Positions 10,487 to 21,290 are shown, counted from the first letter of the stretch. The stretch: 64,000 bases of DNA from Acanthosepion esculentum (GCA_964036315.1 OZ038509.1:26119022-26183021), one strand, 5' to 3'. Numbers and translations are program-made. The notes: a model not told the origin generated them from the letters alone.

Positions 10487-11215
10487 GTTTTTTATACAAT
10501 TTCTCATGTAATCTAATAATTTTTTTCTTTTCGGATGATAAATTATATAAAAACTGTCCAAATGTTCTTTTTATCTGAGTGAGCACTTTTGGCTATACAT
10601 TTAGCCATTTTCAAGGATTTAAAATTTAAAACCTCTAACCTTATAGTTAAAAATAATAATTCACCTCCTAGAACAAAATTAAATAGGGCTAATATTATTT
10701 AAGAATTTAAATGCCCATTAAGGAATTGTATTCCTGATCAATCAAAATTCGTAAATAATTATATAGGCCATACTACAACATGTTTGACATGCAGACTCAC
10801 TCTACACCTTTCTGACCATAGCTCAATTAGATCTCATTTAAATATACTTGGAGACCTACCGGACACTATTCGTAACATACTTGTTGACAACACTAATATA
10901 ATAGTATCATCTACATGCAAAAAAAGGCTAAAAATAATGGAAGCCTTATTAATAAAAACAAAAAAAAACACTTAATAATATTAACTTTGAACATAGACAC
11001 AATATCTTGACTGTGTTTTGAAAAATGAAAACATTTTATAAAACATGCATACAACAAACTATTTCTTATTTAACAGTTAAAATATTTAATTCTTGAAAAT
11101 GGCTAAATATATAGCCGAAAGCGCTCGGATAAAAAGAACATTTGGACAGTTTTATATAATTTATCATCCGAAAAGAAAAAAATTATTAGATCGCATGAGA
11201 AATTGTATAAAAAAC
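10487..11215 (+). mobile_element. Fold-back PLE relic 2
   Basis: A GIY-YIG body is flanked by inverted arms 10487-10617 and 11091-11215 (tttagccattttcaaggat against tcttgaaaatggctaaat, and ggatgataaattatataaaa against its complement). The right arm is the natural 3' side of the body and the left arm is an extra inverted copy joined to the truncated 5' side, as at 523-4512. Both arms carry the ggcta-hairpin-gccgaaag motif. Confidence 0.78.
10642..11022 (+). pseudogene. PLE C-terminus: GIY-YIG endonuclease
   Basis: The frame reads SPPRTKLNRANII-stop-EFKCPL, then FVNNYIGHTTTCLTCRLTLH, SDHSSIRSHL, ILVDNTNI and CKKRLKIMEALLIKTKK. Order and spacing fit a PLE GIY-YIG nuclease: the VVYEFKCP lead-in, YIGxT with arginine and LTxHL, then the RLxxLEAxxIKxxxP block. 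TAA replaces the expected tyrosine codon of the VVYEF-like block. A related family member is at 54240-54490. No RT part is left. Confidence 0.72.
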
Positions 11216-11248
11216 TAAATAAAAGCACCTTGTCTATTGTATTCAATG

Positions 11249-11249
<1 letters not shown>

Positions 11250-11287
<38 letters not shown>

Positions 11288-11314
11288 CACACACACAGTT
11301 TGTGTATGTATGTG

Positions 11315-11360
<46 letters not shown>
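11250..11360. repeat. (TA)n microsatellite with (CA) core
   Basis: (TA)n runs on each side of an acacacacag/tgtgtatgta centre. It lies just outside the right arm of the fold-back PLE. Confidence 0.9.
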
Positions 11361-11364
<4 letters not shown>

Positions 11365-11552
11365 AAATCCAAAGAACCTTCTGAACCAGAAATCTGAAGT
11401 CTTGTGTGCTTGCTTACATATTAGAAAATTCTTCTTAAGCACATGTAAGGCTGAAGAAAAATGTTATGTACATTTCAATTAACCCCACACTGATACATTT
11501 ATAATACCCTTGCTTTTCTTCACTTTCCCCTTTTTTTCTTCTTTCTTCTCAT

Positions 11553-11756
11553 CTTATATATAAAGTACAGTGTTTGTGTTTTTGTGTGTGTGTATGTGTG
11601 TACAAGCAACTCCTCTGCTCCCACTGATCCGATTTCAATGATTCATAGCTCATTCAAAAGCCATAGGAAAGTTAGGTGCATGGAACAATTTTTTTTGAGC
11701 TCAGATTCAGGGGTGCTAGATTATGCGAGGTTAAAAATATATATTAATATATTATA
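11553..11756 (+). mobile_element. Possible Helitron 5' end fragment
   Basis: It starts TCTTATATATAAAGTACAGTG followed by a TG-rich stretch and gatccgatttcaatgattca, the style of Helitron/Helentron 5' ends in molluscs (TC start, TG-rich lead, 'ccgattt' block). It ends where a Helitron-like 3' end facing the other way begins. Similarity is in style only. Confidence 0.35.
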
Positions 11757-12060
11757 CTAGCCATTATCGTTGCTTTCATGGCCCAAGGGGAGTAACTCTT
11801 ATTTTCCTTGTGTATCCAAAATTGCAGCTACCTTAAAGCCACCTATATTGGCCATTATCACAACAGCTAGGGAGGAGTAGGTGCAATAGGCATGAATCAA
11901 TTACAGATGAACACATAATTGATCACTGCATTTAAGTATTGAATTAATGTTTAAGCTTACCTTTTAAAAGTTCAACAATAATTCTTCTGTTGCCACTTAA
12001 TTTGAAGATAATTTGATGTATGTAGGTCCTTATTTTCCATACAAACAATTTTTTTTTTCA
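11757..12060 (-). mobile_element. Helitron-like 3' end with one 178-bp satellite monomer
   Basis: On the minus strand the segment ends ...gataatggCTAG before tata, a Helitron-type CTAG terminus. At 11930-12036 it carries one diverged monomer of the satellite at 39-42 kb (gacctacatacatcaaat, ttaagtgg-agcagaagaatt, ggtaagcttaaa on the minus strand). Monomer and terminus have the same relative order as in 38666-42070, so the monomer belongs to the element family. Confidence 0.6.
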
Positions 12061-12159
12061 TGGGTGACAGAACAGGGGACAATTTATAAGATAAAATGAA
12101 TATATTGTAAAGATGGGAAAACAGAATTAAAAAGCCCCAGCTCTATAGTAATTTGAGCA

Positions 12160-12860
12160 CCGATCACTCTCTCTAGTGCAATGAGAGGGCACGGCCTCAG
12201 TCAGCTGTTGCCCAGGACAGGGCACCTCTCAGTATAATTTTCCTCAGTTGCGACTCTGTCCTTTGATGGAGCCACCAAATACAGATGTGAAACTGAGAGA
12301 TGATAATAAACGTGTTGAAAACTACTCAAGAGAGTAATTTACACAAGGTATTTACTCTGTCTCCCCACTAAGACTAGATGCAGCACAAGGTCAATTTTTT
12401 AGGTGGGAACCCGAGCATGTACACCCAGGCTAGGAAAAAAAAAATCCCCGAGTCCCCGCAACTGTCAGTTGCACTGACCTCAGTATAATTTTCCTCAGTT
12501 GTGACTGTCCTTTGATGGAGCTTCCTCTGAGCGCACTCTGCCCGAAGACAGAGGCGCAACTGAGAGATGATAAATAGATATGTTACAAATTACTCAAGAG
12601 AGCAGTCTACACATTAGGTATTTACTTTTTCTCCTCACAAAGACAAGTTGTAACAAGGTAAATTTTTAAAGTGGGGACCTGAGCGCATACAACTGGGCTA
12701 GGAACAAAAATTGCCCGAGTCCCCGCCACCGTTGGTTACACTGGCCTCAGTGTGAGCACTGATCCCTCTCCTTGGTTCAATGAGAGGGTGTGGACTCAGG
12801 CAGCTGTTCCCCAGGGCTGGGCACCTCTCAGTATAATTTTCCTCAGTTGTGACTATCCTT
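12160..12860. repeat. 2.5 tandem copies of a ~290-bp unit
   Basis: Shared blocks in order: caatgagagggc, cagctgtt-cccagg, ggcacctctcagtataattt, tcctcagttg-gact, aactgagagatgataa, actcaagagag, ggtatttact, ccgagtccccgc. Copies start near 12160 and 12480 with a partial third from 12750. No protein recognised. Confidence 0.8.
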
Positions 12861-13010
12861 CATATAACACAACAATACTCACACATACAAACAGTAAAAA
12901 GACCCTTCAGATATTGTATGCCATCTACATTAAAACGAAGCAACTCACACTCAATAAAATTACATTTCAAACTAGTCACAGCACATTACATTGCATCTAA
13001 ACCTATGGTC
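12855..13010 (+). pseudogene. PLE GIY-YIG C-terminal scrap
   Basis: The frame reads YNTTILTHTNSKKTLQILYA, IYIKTKQLTLNKITFQTS. This matches the closing block of PLE endonucleases (N-T-x-I-L, K-K-x-L-x-I-L-E-A-x-x-IKxKxPxLN), also seen at 10880-10970. Only about 45 residues remain and the upstream part is lost in the tandem repeat. Confidence 0.5.
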
Positions 13011-13252
13011 CTGTTGTTAATATTTCAGTGTCTCACATGGTACAACGTCATATGAATTTAAGACCTGCATCTACTATTCTGCAACCATTATCATCGCATG
13101 GCACCCTTCTATGTCAACTTAAGGCATAATAAAAAAAATATCCAAATTTTGGACAGTTTTTGTCTTTATTTTCTCCCAAAATTAAAGCAACTATATGAAG
13201 TTTAGAATGGCTCTTGATCAAACATAATAGACATTCATTGTCTTTTATATTT

Positions 13253-13256
<4 letters not shown>

Positions 13257-13300
<44 letters not shown>
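13257..13300. repeat. (TA)n microsatellite
   Basis: About 22 uninterrupted TA units. Confidence 0.9.
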
Positions 13301-13302
<2 letters not shown>

Positions 13303-13470
13303 TTAGGTAAATGAAATAACTAGAAATTAGCAAGTGTATATGCCCATGCTGGCATGCATACACAGGTAAGCAAATAAATAATTACCAAATTTTGCCAAGA
13401 GGTGTAGGCATAATAGTGCTCGATGTGGTTAGATAGAGCTAAGAAATATATATTAATAAATATACATATA

Positions 13471-14223
13471 CAGGGGTTGGACAAAATAATTGGAACAGCT
13501 GCAAATTCTACTCCTATATTTCAAAGACATATTATATTAAGAACTTTAACTAAAACTTCATAATTGCAGGTTATATCTATTGTAAATACATTTAGTTATC
13601 TAATTTACTGCCTTTGTCTTATTTATTTTTAGAATTTAGTAAAATTTAAGCTAAATGCGTAACCTCTCCAAGTTCGAAAAAAGGGCAAATTATTGGAGCT
13701 CACATGGCAGGAGCCTCAATCACTAAGGTTGCTGAACTGTTTGGTTTTTCAAGAACTACCATATCAAGAACTATGACGCAATTTGAGAAACAGGGCAAAA
13801 TCTCTAGCAACCATAGCAATTAGGGCAGGACTTGCAAATTTACTGACAGGGACCGATGTGCATTGAAATGCAATGTGGCAAAAAATCAGACTACTGTGGC
13901 CAAAGTGACTTCTGAGTTGAATAATCATCTGAATAGTCCAGTTTCTACTAAAACTGTTTGTCGTGAGCTCCATAAGGCTGCATATCATGGAAGAGCCGCC
14001 GTAAGGAAACCTCTTCTCCCCACTCGCAACCTTCAGAAGAGGTTGAAGTGGTGCATAGATCACAATGCCTGGTCTGCAGACCAATGGAAGCAAGTCATAT
14101 TCTCAGACAAGTCAAGTTTTTTTCTTTTCCCAACTTCAGGGTGAGTTTATAGCCTGATGAGCAGAACTGGTCAAACTGTAAGCAATGATTTTATGTCTTC
14201 AGTGACATTATTTATGCATGCAC
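13471..14223 (+). pseudogene. Tc1-like transposon, 5' half
   Basis: It begins at a TA target with CAGGGGTTGGACAAAATAAT, a Tc1-type terminal repeat. The transposase starts at ATG 13655 (MRNLSKFEK), shifts frame in an A run near 13680, then reads GQIIGAHMAGASITKVAELF, GFSRTTISRTM (paired HTH domain), a TAG at about 13821, and KWCIDHNAWSADQWKQVIFS, the block holding the first catalytic Asp (FSDKSSFFLFP). It stops at 14144 and the C-terminal half and right terminal repeat are missing; a CA/TA run and a SINE follow. Dead element. Confidence 0.85.
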
Positions 14224-14261
14224 ACACACACACACATTATATATATATATATATAATGGAC

Positions 14262-14665
14262 TCTCCCGTCGAACTCGCCGTATGAGGGTCAGACAGATCA
14301 GTTCCCAGAAACTGAAAGCCCGACACCCACACAGGATTTGATTATAGTGGTGAAGGCTTTGTGCAGGGCCATCCACACTTTTTGGAGGGACGAATACAGG
14401 GACCTGGTGCAACGAATGCCACAAGGTCCCCAAACGACCCTCCGCAGGTTTTGAATTCAGAGTTATCCTTCTCCTAGACCAGTTGTCATCCAAGGCTATA
14501 GAACCCGGTCTGTCCTGCTATTTACCCATAGTTGGAGGGAGAAGAAGAGGATTCACACCTTTCCCAAGCGTGTTAGCACGTAAGTGAATGTAATGGATTC
14601 GACTGGAATTCGAACTCGGCTCTCCGATTCCTCAATCCAAGCTTCTATTCATTACTCCATCATGC

Positions 14666-14680
<15 letters not shown>
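14262..14680 (-). mobile_element. tRNA-derived SINE, minus strand
   Basis: On the minus strand the head holds tggagtaatgaatag (A-box region) and gagttcgaattcc (B box), followed by gtcgaatccattacattc, cacgcttgggaaaggt, agcaggacagaccgggttc, atagccttggatgacaactg and a long unique-looking tail. The head and body match 36828-37128. Pol III transcription and LINE-driven retroposition are expected for such elements; no TSD was resolved. Confidence 0.8.
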
Positions 14681-14709
<29 letters not shown>

Positions 14710-14964
14710 GGTAGCAATAAAGTTACTATACAGTTACTTATAATAAGAATCAAAGCATTGAAGCAGGTGGCTTGCAGTTCAAATAGTATTGGTAATTAAT
14801 TTACTATTGTTTATCATAATGTCAGCCTGACCCTAAAGTCCTGATTTGCTTCTTGGTGACTTCTGGATGTTGAAATACCATGAACATTATTAAGGAATAT
14901 ATAAGAACACAGACAATGCCACTTTTTTACAGGCTGAAGGAATTTGGTACATAGTCCTGGCTAT

Positions 14965-15480
14965 GACATGTATATTTAAGACTTGTTCATATGACTTATC
15001 TGTAAGACAAGTTCATGTGTAAGACTTGTTCATACGTAAGAAAGCCATATATGAGACTTGTTCATACATAAGACAGGCCTATATGAGACATGTATATACA
15101 TAAGACATCCAGATATGAGATGTGTTCATACCTAAGACAGCCATATATGAGACTTGTTCATACGTAAGAAGCCTTATATGAGATGTGTTCATATGTAACA
15201 CAGCCTTATACGAGACATGTTCATACGTAAGACAGCCATATATGAGACTTGTTCATACGTAAGACAGCCATATATGAGACTTGTTCATACGTAAGACTAG
15301 TTTATATATAAGACTTTTTCATATCTAAAACATTTTCATAGGTAATACTTGTTCATATGTAAGAATCTCATTTATTAGATTTATCAATATGTAAGACTTT
15401 CATATGAAACTCATTTTCATATGGAAGAATCTCATGTGTAAGAATTATTCATATGTAAGTCTTATTCATACTTAAGAATT
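14965..15480. repeat. ~32-bp minisatellite
   Basis: About 16 diverged copies of catatatgagacttgttc-atacgtaagacagc. The most uniform copies are at 15210-15295. Confidence 0.85.
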
Positions 15481-15559
15481 TCATATGCAAAACTTTTTGC
15501 AGCACAGCCATAATTACACTTTTTCTCTCTTTTCAGGTCACCATGCATAAACCATTCCT

Positions 15560-16310
15560 AGGATACTTCATGCTCCTTCAGTTTTTTTGTTGCTTTTTCT
15601 ATTTCTTTATGCAACTCTGTCATGTTTCTCCAATTCCTTTCTCCCCTTGAATTCTTCTTTTCCTTCCCCTTTGTCTCCATCAATATACATTTCTGTTGCC
15701 GCATATTGCAATAGTTCTTCTTCACTACTTACCATGTGGTGTAGCAGGAACTTTCATTCACTTTCGTTCAGATCTCTATGTAAAGTCTGCCAATGTTAGA
15801 CTTTGGAATGCTACACAATGCATTGTGATCATCTTACATGTCTTTCTGTCAGTTCAGCGATTCCAAAAATGTCTTGTACAAAATTGCAGCACTGTATCTA
15901 ACTGCAGCCAGTGCCCAGGTGTTGATTGCTGAAATCAGGTTCCAGGAATGGAGTCTTGATTTGAGTACTAGTTTAGCCTCTTCAGGTATGTATCCCCAAT
16001 CTTAATATATTTATGCAGTATGTCATCAACATCAAGGTATTTGTATCTGCTTACATTTGGCTCCATCATGACGACTTCTGATGGTAGTTCTATGCCACAA
16101 CAAAGCACCTACCACCCTCCGTTCATTGTCAACACAGCACACTTGAAAATTATAAATTACATTCTGATAGCATTACTCCATTCTTGTGCTGCATTTAATA
16201 GGGAATCAATTTAATAGGAAATTTAATAGGGAATCAATCTGGTTCTCTGTGCAAACAATTTTAAATCATCCATGAAAAGCAAAGTGATTTACAACTGGTC
16301 CCTTTTTTCC
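15560..16310 (-). pseudogene. Non-LTR retrotransposon RT fragment
   Basis: On the minus strand, with several frameshifts, I read NHFAFHG-FKIVCTENQIDSL (motif C block LLFMDDxKLFAKNExQIDSL with the DD lost), KCAVLTM, GIELPS, YKYLDV and TDRKTCKMITMH. This is the RT C-terminal part and thumb of a LINE whose ORF2 ends RKLMTMHxxxHPxADVDRLY. Function lost. Confidence 0.7.
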
Positions 16311-16479
16311 AAGTTGATAACCCATTCTCACCTTCCCAAATCACATATAAACACAATTAAAAGGGGAGGAATGAGCCACCTTGAAAAATACCTCTTTTTT
16401 CATCCTTATTATTATTATTATTATATAATAGTTGGTAACTTTCTGGGGAGACCTTGTATATTTGCTTTTATATGAAAAT

Positions 16480-17100
16480 ATGAAAAAGAATTCATTTAAA
16501 ATCAGATATTTGCCTTCTTTTAAAAACCAATATTCTCTCTCTCTCTCTCTCTCTACCCTTCTCTCTCTCTACCCTTCTCTCTCTCTACCCTTCTCTCTCT
16601 CTCTCTACACCTTTTTCTCTCTCTACCCTTCTCTCTCTCTATCTCTACCCTTCTCTCTCTCTCTCTACCCTTCTCTCTCTATCTCTACCCTTCTCTCTCT
16701 ATCTCTACCTCTCTCTCTCTCTACCCTTCTCTCTCTTTCTCTCAACTAATGAGATGGCAACTCTCATATAAAAAGTAGAAGAAAAGACTGAACAATGCTG
16801 CAAAATGGAATTTTGTTGGTCCAGGGTTTAGTTATTTTGACTAGAAATCTACCAAAGTAAAAGCAGCTCCACGCATAAGTTCTGCTATAAAAAAAAAAGA
16901 AAAAGAAAGAAATGTTGGAAAATAAATAAAAGAATATTGGCCAATCAAAAGAACAAAGCAACTTTTGATGTTAGCTGAAACCAAGCTTCGAGCCATGTAG
17001 TTTAGAGCCTTTCTTAAGTGTTTATAAAGAGACAAGCAACAGACAGTAGTAGAAAAGAATTAGCCAGAGAAACCAGCTAAGCATGTTGCATGAAGAAACT
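16480..17100. repeat. Dispersed repeat family G, copy 1, with CT minisatellite
   Basis: Matches 50450-50884: caactaatgaga-ggcaa, agaaaagactg, aaatggaattttt, gaccaatcaaaa or gccaatcaaaa, ttttgatgttagctgaaa, cccttt-cttaagtgt, caacagacag. In this copy a CT minisatellite (tctctaccct units, 16534-16745) has expanded, giving a spurious Ser/Leu-rich frame. Element type unknown. Confidence 0.8.
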
Positions 17101-17900
17101 GAGCAGTCATCTGCTTAAGCCATTTTTCTGCCTTTCATGAGGGACAAGAAAACACAATATTTGGCATCCAAAACACATTTCCAAAGTAACCACACACCCA
17201 AATACTACCAAAGTTTGTCTTGTAAGTTATCAACTACCCAGCCAAACAAACTTTTGCCGACTCGAATTACAAAGCAATCACTTCAATCACAATCAAATAA
17301 ATAGACATATATTATTTGCTTATAACTCTGATTCTGTTCATTTATTCCAAAGTTTCAGAGAAATATTGGGAAAACATTCTGACACGTCTCAGATATCTGT
17401 GTTTGGATATAGATGTGTGAATGTCTGTTTATCACTGCAATCATGCCAATATAAAATTTATAAGAATTCCTTATAGATCCTTTTTTCACATAAATATATA
17501 ATAACATCCAAAGACAGGAAAGCTTTCTCGGGACTGACACCCAATTAATATCTGTTTCTTTCTCTCTCTCTCTCTCTCTCTCTCTGACTGGTGATTTAAG
17601 AAAAAAATTGATGCCATTGAATAAATTTTTAACATCCTTTTAGCTTTGCCCATAATTGCGATAATCACTCAAACATTTACAAAACTGTTATATGCATAAA
17701 TTTGTTATATAATATTGTTATATATTGTTGTATTGATATATTATATCATTGTTATTTTTATGTTATTGTTATATAATATTGCTATACAAATGAATATATT
17801 GTCATCGAAATTATATAAAAATTAAAATGACACTGACATCTCACTTTAAGAGATATATTTAACAAAATTACACAAAAATATCTTGAAATACTAAAGAGTA
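17101..17900. other. No gene; CT microsatellite
   Basis: AT-rich spacer. A (CT)n run lies at 17553-17586, next to a short segment (gactggtgatttaag...gatgcca) that also occurs in the CT-rich block at 28325-28360. Confidence 0.5.
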
Positions 17901-17903
17901 AAT

Positions 17904-18330
17904 TTATTCAATAAAATTGCCATTGGCTTCAACCGCGGCCTCAACATGACTTTGGAATCTCCGAGAACTCTTCTGGATGGTCTCCTTGTTTAAGTTGGTG
18001 AATGCTGCCATAATCCTTGCCTTCAGTTCATCTTTGGTGTTACAAGGAGTTTTGTTGGTCTGTTGCTCAACTGCACCATACACATAATAATCAAGGGGGT
18101 TGCAGATTAGGGAGTTACGTGACCAGATGTAAGAGGTGATGTGGTCAAGGAAATTGTCTGACAGCTATGACTGGGTTCTCCTGCTTGTGTTGCATAATGC
18201 AGAGTCTTGTTGCCAGACACAATCTTCCAGCAATCATCGACTTGACCCAGAACAGTACTACCTCCTCAGGGCACTTGATGTAGGACTTCGTGTTGAGTCT
18301 GAGGCCGTTTTTTAATTTCTTGAAAGCAAC
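17904..18330 (-). pseudogene. Mariner-type transposase, C-terminal third
   Basis: The minus-strand frame ends at TAA 17904-17906 with KSSRRFQSHVEAAVEANGNF and contains LRLNTKSYIKCPEEVV, WVKSMIAGR, NPLDYYVYGAVEQQTNKTPC and TKDELKARIMAAFTNLNKET. The PLDYYVYG block holds the last catalytic acidic residue. Several frame changes are present (18080-18230) and the N-terminal two thirds are missing. The 5' edge abuts the gypsy block WTKRQEVAFKKLKN, so it probably inserted there. Confidence 0.82.
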
Positions 18331-18436
18331 CTCCTGTCTTTTTGTCCATGGAAACTCAATGTTTTATTCCTTATTTTATTAAATGGTTTCACAAAGTCAC
18401 TATATCATGGCAGATATCTGTTATAGAAATTGATTA

Positions 18437-18960
18437 ATCCTAAAAAAAAATTATTTTTTTATTTGTGGGTGCAGATATACCTGCTATCTTATTAATGAGT
18501 TTATCATCCAATGACATACCATCTTTGGATATTTGATATCCTAGGTACAAAATTTTTTCATAATTAAACTCGCATTTATCGCAATTAATTGTCATACCCA
18601 TGCACAAATGCCAAAGTCATTCTGATATACAATTATATTTTTAATCTCCTCTAAAAATTTTTCAATGGCTTTTTTGAAAATGTGACTTGACATTTTTACT
18701 CAAAACATCAGACAAGTCCATCTTAGTAATCCACTAAGGGTGTACATTGTGGTGACTTCTTGAAACTTGCTATCAACCTTTATATGATTATATGCTGACT
18801 TAAGATCAACTTTAGCAAAGTATTTCATACCAGCAAACTCATAGTATGGCGTTTCAATGTTTGGCAACAGGAATGAATCTGAACAGATCTGGTGATTTAC
18901 ACCCACCTTATAATCACCACAAATTCTTAAACCTCCATTGGGCTTGTGTATCACCACAAT
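18437..18960 (-). pseudogene. Ty3/gypsy reverse transcriptase
   Basis: The frame reads VMVIHKPNGGLRICGDYKVG, FLLPNIETPYYEFAGMKYFA, KVDLKSAYNHIKVD, then after frame changes IIVYQNDFGI, DKCEFNYEKILYLGYQISKD and PTNKK. Fingers, palm motif A (KVDLKSAY), motif C and the ELGYxISxDG thumb block are in order. Motif C reads YQND where YQDD is expected, so a catalytic Asp is replaced by Asn. Inactive. Confidence 0.85.
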
Positions 18961-19082
18961 GAATGAAGCCCAATTGCTACCAACCTGGCTGACATTTTCT
19001 AATATTTATTGTTCCACCATTTTGTTCAGCTTAAGGGCAGCATGTGAACAGGGACTTTTCAGGCTTGAAAATACAACTTTCT

Positions 19083-19360
19083 TTAAACTGAATACTTACC
19101 TCGTATCCCCTTAATAATCCAATATCCAGTTCTACAGATTTCATGGAATTTATCAGTTTCAATCAATTCACTCTGAACCTGTCTAATTCTAAAATACATG
19201 GTTTGGTTGCTTTCTTTAAGCTGGATACTCACCTTGTATCCCCATAGTAATTCAATATCAAGTTCTATAGACTTCATAGAATTTATCAGCTTCAGTCTAT
19301 TCACTCTGAACACATCAATTCCTAAAAGATTGTGGCTTTTGACGTTTTCCATCACTCTGA
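19083..19360 (-). repeat. Tandem duplication (~110 bp) inside gypsy pol
   Basis: Two copies, 19085-19190 and 19198-19310, share acttacctcgtatcccc or actcaccttgtatcccc, aatccaatatc-agttcta, gaatttatcag and attcactctgaac. They encode the same LKLINSMKS-ELDI-LL-GYxVSI block. Confidence 0.8.
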
Positions 19361-19429
19361 TGGATATTATCTCAAATCTGTTTTTGTTTCAAATGTGCCT
19401 TCAAAGCATCCTAAAATTTTGATGATTAA

Positions 19430-19790
19430 CCCATCAAACTGATTACTTTTCTTTAACTTTGGTCTGCCAATTTTTTCCTAGAAATTCCTCAATATCAACG
19501 TAGCATCACTTCCAATATCCACCTGTATGAGTAAAGTTACTCTGTTCAACTTCATCATTTTCCTGCTTTTATCTCAAATACTTCTGTATATTCAAACGTG
19601 CCTTCAAAACATCTTAAAAGTTTGATGATTGACCCCTTGAAGTGTTTCAACTGGAGATTACTTTTCTTTAATTTTGGTCTCCCCATTCTTTCCTAAAAAT
19701 TCATCAATATCAACGTAGCATCACTTCCAGTATCCACCTGTATAAGTAAAGTTACTCCATTCAACTTCACCATTCCCCAACTTTTATCCT
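19430..19790 (-). pseudogene. Gypsy aspartic protease, duplicated
   Basis: Two diverged copies of one ~185-bp block, at about 19430-19565 and 19620-19770. Each reads TLLIQVDxGSDAT. The right copy has the catalytic DTGS; the left copy has DIGS. This is the retroviral-type protease active site between gag and RT. Both lie among stops. Confidence 0.75.
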
Positions 19791-19879
19791 GTGCTTTTAT
19801 CTCAAATACTTCCGTACTTTCAATCAGAGGATCTATATTTTCCACTTTTTCCACTCACTTTTCATATATGCATACTGTC

Positions 19880-20645
19880 TGGAAATAATTCCTCTTTTTA
19901 CACTTAAAACATCATTTCCCAAAAGCAAGACACTTATTTTTTTCAATTTCATGTTCCTTATTGCAATATCTGCATACAACTAAGCTTTTAGTAGCACTGT
20001 AAATTTTCATGCTGCCTTCAGAGGCATTAAATTTTTGAATCAATTCCAATTGTTGTAAAACTTCACACCTGCTTCCAGATTCCTATCATTAGCTTGAAGA
20101 CACTCTTGGATTTTATGCTTATATGAAATGTCAAACATTCCTTTAATCAGTCTTAGCAAAATCTTCGGTAGACATTTGTTCTAAATCCATTCTTTCAAAA
20201 TCACAATATCCCAACACTTCTTTCAATCACAGTGTATGTATATAGCATAATAGTTTTGTCTGGTCTGTTTACTTTCAAGAAATTTAGTTCTTTTCGCTCT
20301 GACCAATCTTTTCTTTTTGGTTGTAGATTTGCTTTTATGATGGCAACAATTTCTTCATACACTTTTTCTTCCAACACTTTGGGGTAAACCACAACAGAAT
20401 TTTGTTGTGGCCTCACACCATACTGAGGCCAAAAACAAATCCATAAGTTCATTTTCTCCTCCACTAGCTTTGGAGTCCTTTAACTTTGTTTTTTTCACTC
20501 TATCTGGTGCTATGAAACACTTAAACCAGGTTTCAATATATTCAGCAGCCTCCATCGTGGTTATGTAACCAATCAATGATACCATATTTTCTCTGACAGA
20601 TGTAGTCTCATCAAGAGAAGATAACTCTCCCTTAGGTATGGTGAT
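19880..20645 (-). pseudogene. Gypsy gag and zinc knuckle
   Basis: Reads NMVSLIGYITTMEAAEYIET, KASGGENELMDLFLASV and, in a shifted frame, PQYGVRPQQNSVVVYPKVLE followed by LNFLKVNRPDKTIML; then a cysteine block CRYCNKEHEIEKNKCLAFGK near 19925-19990. Gag assignment rests on position upstream of the protease and the knuckle; sequence alone is weak. Confidence 0.55.
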
Positions 20646-20689
20646 ACTACCTTTTACCTAATTTACATATCACTACAATATATCAAATA

Positions 20690-20885
20690 TGAGGTGCATT
20701 TCAATTTATATTACAACGAATCATTCATACAAAAAGTAAATTAGTAAAGTTAATGATATAAGTAAATTTTAAAGATGTATTAACCTACCAATCACTAATC
20801 ATAAACTGTATTAGGTCTTACTTAAATATGCAAGCTCTTTTGACAGTACATCCAGTTATCATCAGGCATAGAAATTATTTTGTTT
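20690..20885 (-). repeat. Dispersed repeat family E, copy 2
   Basis: Inserted in the gypsy relic. On the minus strand it contains CCTGATGATAACTGG-atgta-CTGTCAAAAG, a perfect CTGATGA box with a degraded GAAA. See copy 1 at 5876-6080. Confidence 0.72.
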
Positions 20886-20979
20886 TTGGTAAAATATAGC
20901 ATCCGAGACGAAAAAATATAATGTGAATCGAAATATGTTTGTATCCTTTATCAATAACACGTTTAAAAAAATAAATATT

Positions 20980-21125
20980 CAGCATCCTCCATCATGGTTA
21001 AGCAACCAATCAATGATGCCATTTTGTTATGATAGGTATTCTCTCTGACAAATGAAGTCTCATCAAGAGAAGATAACTCTCCCTTAGGTATAGGGAAACT
21101 GCTTTTAATATAGTACCTAAATTAC
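20980..21125 (-). repeat. Second copy of the gypsy gag edge
   Basis: Repeats 20535-20650 (gcctccatc-tggtta, aaccaatcaatgat-cca, gtctcatcaagagaagataa, ctctcccttaggtat) with one insertion. The two copies flank the family E insertion. Confidence 0.75.
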
Positions 21126-21224
21126 ATATCAGTACCAGAACCTTTGATAGATTTTGCATTATCTATACAATATATTTACTAGCAAGCATATACAAGATAA
21201 AGATATAAGATAAAGAACAAATAT

Positions 21225-21290
21225 GAAACGTTTATCAATCCAACATGTTTCCCTTTTATTAAAGCTTCATCAGAGAATGAAATATTGAGA
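21225..21290 (-). ncRNA. Hammerhead-like core (tentative)
   Basis: The minus strand reads CTGATGA (21273-21267), a short imperfect hairpin AGCTTTaataaaaGG, then GAAAC (21251-21247) and ATGTTGGATTG. Order CUGAUGA, stem II, GAAA is that of a hammerhead ribozyme. The stem closing pair is poor and stems I and III are not obvious. Confidence 0.3.

Larger units (their letters stand above)
18331..21125 (-). mobile_element. Decayed Ty3/gypsy LTR retrotransposon, minus strand
   Basis: In minus-strand order: gag-like region (21125-20200), zinc knuckle (about 19990-19880), protease (19790-19430, duplicated), RT (18960-18437), and the RNase H/connection block WTKRQEVAFKKLKN at about 18340. No LTR is visible, many stops are present, and a family E repeat (20690-20885) splits the 5' part. 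Ordinary pol order supports the gypsy call. Confidence 0.8.
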
